64,000 nt of DNA from Saccharothrix luteola (GTDB taxonomy: Bacteria; Actinomycetota; Actinomycetes; Mycobacteriales; Pseudonocardiaceae), in NCBI RefSeq assembly GCF_020859565.1, contig NZ_JAJHUO010000009.1:1-64000 (forward strand), given 5' to 3'. The stretch's first letter is position 1. Every line of letters starts with the position of its first letter. This document shows, piece by piece, positions 61,225 to 64,000 of the stretch. The position numbers were made by a program, and so were the translations under genes. The notes under the pieces are model-generated. The model worked only from the letters and a program-made list of their open reading frames with translations, did not search any database and was not told the DNA's origin.

Positions 61225-64000
61225 TCAACTCCTGGTGTTCACGAACAGGTGGTAGATCGTATTCCGGAAGTAGTGCTCGTTGCCGAACCGCCCGGTCGTG
61301 CGTTGGATGTGGTCGTAGTCGTGCCGTCCGCCGGAGTTCCACAGGTCCGTCGCGGCGTCGTCGTCCATGGTGGACATGTCCGCGTGCCGCAGGTTGTCGA
61401 AGTCCTCGCCGCGGATGCGGTGCTCGATGATGCTCAGGTCGGTCGGACCGCCCGGCCTGCTGCTCACCGCGTCCAGGTACCGCTCGGCTTGCTCCCGCGT
61501 CTCCCAGGCGTAGAGCCCGTCACCGAGTTCGGAACGCGGCCTGCCGTTGCCGTCCACCCCGGACGGCCACGGCTCGCCGCCGTTGTTGATCAGGCGGTCC
61601 GCGTCTGCGGGCCCCTGCACGCTGTAGTACGTCCGGCACGGTGACAGCCCGAGCGGGTCGATCGCCGCGGTCGGGTTCGGCACGTACGCCTGCGGGTTGG
61701 GCCCCGGCGCCAAGCCCAAGGGGTCGACGGACGTGTAGCGGGCGCTCTGGGGGTCGTAGTAGCGGGCGTTGTTGTAGTGCAGGCCGGATTCGGCGTCGTA
61801 GTACTGGCCCGGGAAGCGCAACGGCGTGTCGGCGCCCTGCGACACCCCGACGGTGGCGCCCCAGATGTTCGCCTGTCGACGCCACGTGACCGCGCCGTCC
61901 GCGTCCACGAGCTCGGACACCGCGCCCACCAGGTCGGTGACGATCGAGTGGAACTCCCGGTCGACCCAGGCCCCGACGTCGTCGCGGACTCGTTCCACCT
62001 GGCACAGGGGTGTGAAGGTGCCGGGCTCGAAGTCCCAGGTCGTCGCGGCGCCGGCGGAGGTGATCTGCTCGGCGACCACGAGCCCGTCCCAGCAGAAGTC
62101 GACCCTCTCGGTGACCGCGCCGGACGAGTCGAGCCTCAGCTTCGCGACGCGCCTGCCGAGCGGGTCGTACAGGTAGCGCCAGCGCACCGAGTCCGGGGTG
62201 ACGACCTCGACCAGGCGGTCGTCCGCGTCCCAGCGGTAGTGCCACGTGTCCGGCTTGGCCGACAACCGCTTCCGCGACCGCTGGACGACCCGGCCGTGGC
62301 GGTCGTAGCGGTAGCTGACGTTGCCCGCGGACACCACCGCCGCGCCGGCGTACTCCCGGGGCCCACCTGCCTCGCCACCCGGCCACTCCGCGTGCGTGAT
62401 GTTGCCGGCCGCGTCGTAGGCGTACCGCTCGCGCCACCCGTCGCCGACGACCTCGGTCACGCGGGCGCCCGCGTCGAGCACCAGCCTGCGGTCGCCGCCG
62501 AGCAGGTCTTCGACGCCGACCAGCGCGCCCGCCCGGTCGTACCGGTAGCCGCGGCGCTGGACGAGGTGCTCCCGGTCGGCGTGACGCGTCGACACGGATT
62601 GGGCGCTGAGCCGGTGCGCCTCGTCCCACACGTGGGTGATCGTCGTCGGGCCGGTGGTGCGGTGGGTGACCCGGCCCGCGGTGTCGTAGCCGAAGGACAT
62701 CGCGTGACCCCCGGTCAGCAACTCCTCGGCACGACCGGAGCCGCCGTACGTCCAGCGCGACACCGCTCCGGTCGGTGTCGTCCGCGCCACGCGCCTGCCG
62801 ATCGCGTCGTACGCCGACGCCACGACCCTGCCGTTCACCCCTTCCTCGACGACCCGGCCCAGCACGTCCCGGCGGAGCACGAGGTCGGCGTCGCGGTTGC
62901 GCGCCCGCACCAGGCGCCCGACCGGGTCGTACTCGAACAGCTCAGCGCCGTCGCCGAAGCGGCGTTCCCGCACGCGACCGGCCGCGTCCCGCAGGAAGGT
63001 GACCTCTTCGCCCAGGTCGGTGGCACGGCCGACCAGTTGCCCGGCCGCGTCGCGCCGGTAGCGGACGGTGCGGCCGTTGAAGTCGCGTTCGGCGACCACC
63101 CGACCCGCGGCGTCGTACTCGTAGCGCCAGACCTGGTTGTGGGCGTTGGTCACGGACACGAGCCGGAGCAGCCGGTCGTAGTCGAACACCAGCCGGCCGC
63201 CGTCGGGGAACGACCGCACCTTGGGCAGGTCGAAGTGCGTCGTGGTCTCGGTGGTGGCACGGCCGCTCGCGTCGCGGTACTCGACCTGGTTGCCCTCGTC
63301 GTCGTAGCTCCACCGCTCGGTGGCGCCGTCCGGTCCGGTGCGGCTCAGCAACCGCCCTTCGACGGTCCACGCCAGGCTCGTCACCGCGCCGGACGGGTCG
63401 GTGATGGCGACGATCCGGCCGAAGTGGTCGCGGCGGTAGCGGGTGGTGCGGCCGTCCGCGTCGGTCTCGGCGACCGGCAGGCCCGCCGCGTCGCTGACGA
63501 CCCGGCGTTCCCGGCCCACCGGGTCGGTGACCGACGCGAGCTGGCCGGACTCGTCGTAGGCGCAGCGCGTCACACCGCCGGTCGGGTCGGTGACGGAGGT
63601 GACCCGTCCCGCCTCGTCGTAGGTGCGCCGCCAGACCGCGCCGTCCGGGTCGACCGTGACCAGCGGTCGCCCGTCCGCGTCGTGCTCGGCGAGCAGCCGG
63701 GTGCCGTCGGGCCTGGTCCAGGCGGTCAGGTTGCCGTGGTCGTCGTACTCGTAGCGGTCCACGCGACCGAGCGGGTCGACGCGGGTCAGCAGCAGGTCGG
63801 ACTCGTCCCACTCCTGGGTGGTGGTGGCGCCCAGCGGGTCGGTGGTGGCGACGACCTGGCCGCGTTCGCTGATCAGGTACCGGGTGCCGTTCCCGAGCGC
63901 GTCGGTGAACACGGTGACGCGCTGCCCGTTGACCCGTTCGTAGGTGAACGTGCCGTCCAGGACCCCGTCCGCGCCTTCGTTCCCGATGCACCGGCCCTCG
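61225..64000 (-). CDS. Rhs/YD-repeat polymorphic toxin (5' end outside the window)
   Basis: The frame is open to the right edge; the first visible residues are GRCIGNEGADGVLDGTFTYE, so the start is not the GTG at 63912. About 750 residues of YD repeats follow (VDRYEYDDHGNLTAW, YDAAGRVVAERDFNGRTVRY, WHYRWDADDRLVEVVTPD). The conserved core end is present: RFPGQYYDAESGLHYNNARY and YDPQSARYTSVDPLGLA, then the junction IDPLGLSPC. The C-terminal toxin of about 140 residues begins RTYYSVQGPADADRLINNGG and contains ELGDGLYAWETREQAERYLD. This is compatible with an ADP-ribosyltransferase-like fold, but I cannot confirm it. Such proteins are exported, encapsulate the toxin in the YD cage and act on competitors. 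Confidence 0.9.
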   Translation of the reverse strand, partial: EGRCIGNEGADGVLDGTFTYERVNGQRVTVFTDALGNGTRYLISERGQVVATTDPLGATTTQEWDESDLLLTRVDPLGRVDRYEYDDHGNLTAWTRPDGTRLLAEHDADGRPLVTVDPDGAVWRRTYDEAGRVTSVTDPTGGVTRCAYDESGQLASVTDPVGRERRVVSDAAGLPVAETDADGRTTRYRRDHFGRIVAITDPSGAVTSLAWTVEGRLLSRTGPDGATERWSYDDEGNQVEYRDASGRATTETTTHFDLPKVRSFPDGGRLVFDYDRLLRLVSVTNAHNQVWRYEYDAAGRVVAERDFNGRTVRYRRDAAGQLVGRATDLGEEVTFLRDAAGRVRERRFGDGAELFEYDPVGRLVRARNRDADLVLRRDVLGRVVEEGVNGRVVASAYDAIGRRVARTTPTGAVSRWTYGGSGRAEELLTGGHAMSFGYDTAGRVTHRTTGPTTITHVWDEAHRLSAQSVSTRHADREHLVQRRGYRYDRAGALVGVEDLLGGDRRLVLDAGARVTEVVGDGWRERYAYDAAGNITHAEWPGGEAGGPREYAGAAVVSAGNVSYRYDRHGRVVQRSRKRLSAKPDTWHYRWDADDRLVEVVTPDSVRWRYLYDPLGRRVAKLRLDSSGAVTERVDFCWDGLVVAEQITSAGAATTWDFEPGTFTPLCQVERVRDDVGAWVDREFHSIVTDLVGAVSELVDADGAVTWRRQANIWGATVGVSQGADTPLRFPGQYYDAESGLHYNNARYYDPQSARYTSVDPLGLAPGPNPQAYVPNPTAAIDPLGLSPCRTYYSVQGPADADRLINNGGEPWPSGVDGNGRPRSELGDGLYAWETREQAERYLDAVSSRPGGPTDLSIIEHRIRGEDFDNLRHADMSTMDDDAATDLWNSGGRHDYDHIQRTTGRFGNEHYFRNTIYHLFVNTRS

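Noticed and set aside
63912-63912. GTG at 63912 as the start of the Rhs gene
   Set aside because: The same frame continues with YD-type sequence to the edge of the window, so the gene is truncated by the window rather than starting there.

Overview
The DNA is uniformly GC-rich, with frequent GTG starts, SARP-type regulators, PASTA and FHA signalling proteins, secreted proteins with long signal peptides and overlapping operons. All of this points to a filamentous actinomycete of the Pseudonocardiales type (Saccharothrix, Actinosynnema or Lentzea-like). The genus is an inference from style, not from a marker gene. No complete rRNA, tRNA or CRISPR array is present.

Region 1 (1-19.7 kb) looks like a defence island. 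After a transposase fragment come a conserved protein of unknown function, a SARP/NB-ARC/TPR regulator and a soluble Ser/Thr kinase. Then a tightly overlapping plus-strand operon (5440-13896) encodes a Cas4/RecB-like nuclease, a small pPIWI-RE-associated protein, a DinG-like helicase and a pPIWI-RE protein. Immediately downstream, a second block (14060-19652) encodes a winged-helix-like protein, a two-ATPase protein (AAA plus HerA/FtsK type) and an AIPR-family protein with a nuclease-like N-terminus.

Region 2 (19.8-29.4 kb) is mobile-element scrap. Two exact 45-bp copies of the 3' half of a tRNA-Pro(GGG) gene (19844 and 27127), each with its own terminator, look like attachment sites of stacked integrations. 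Between them lie a PAS-GAF-PAS-SpoIIE-HATPase-STAS phosphatase bracketed by a 290-bp direct repeat, a protein made of four cold-shock domains, and a complete IS with a nonsense-mutated transposase. Beyond them are transposase remnants and the 3' end of a group II intron next to an IS630-like remnant.

Region 3 (29.4-39.3 kb) holds a SARP-NACHT protein with a multi-pass membrane tail, secreted proteins (one a NlpC/P60-like peptidase with five 48-residue FG-GAP-like repeats), decayed gene fragments, an ArsR-type regulator and a small unknown gene.

Region 4 (39.3-57.9 kb) is an NLR-like signalling neighbourhood. Two paralogous TIR-STAND-TPR proteins flank a SEFIR protein and a membrane protein; the last two share a short prion-like G-x-VFANQ motif at opposite ends. 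A PASTA/NPCBM kinase is translationally coupled to an FHA-FHA-ABC exporter (like Rv1746/Rv1747), bracketed by two genes with a related helical domain. Then come an XRE-STAND-TPR protein and a STAND-TPR protein with a BASS/RHIM-like amyloid motif at its very N-terminus.

Region 5 (58-64 kb), all on the minus strand, holds an Rhs/YD-repeat polymorphic toxin (5' end beyond the window), a probable immunity gene 2 nt behind it, and a secreted RCC1-repeat protein closed by a strong hairpin. Overall the window is dominated by conflict systems: nucleic-acid-targeting defence, NLR/TIR/SEFIR signalling and a contact toxin.
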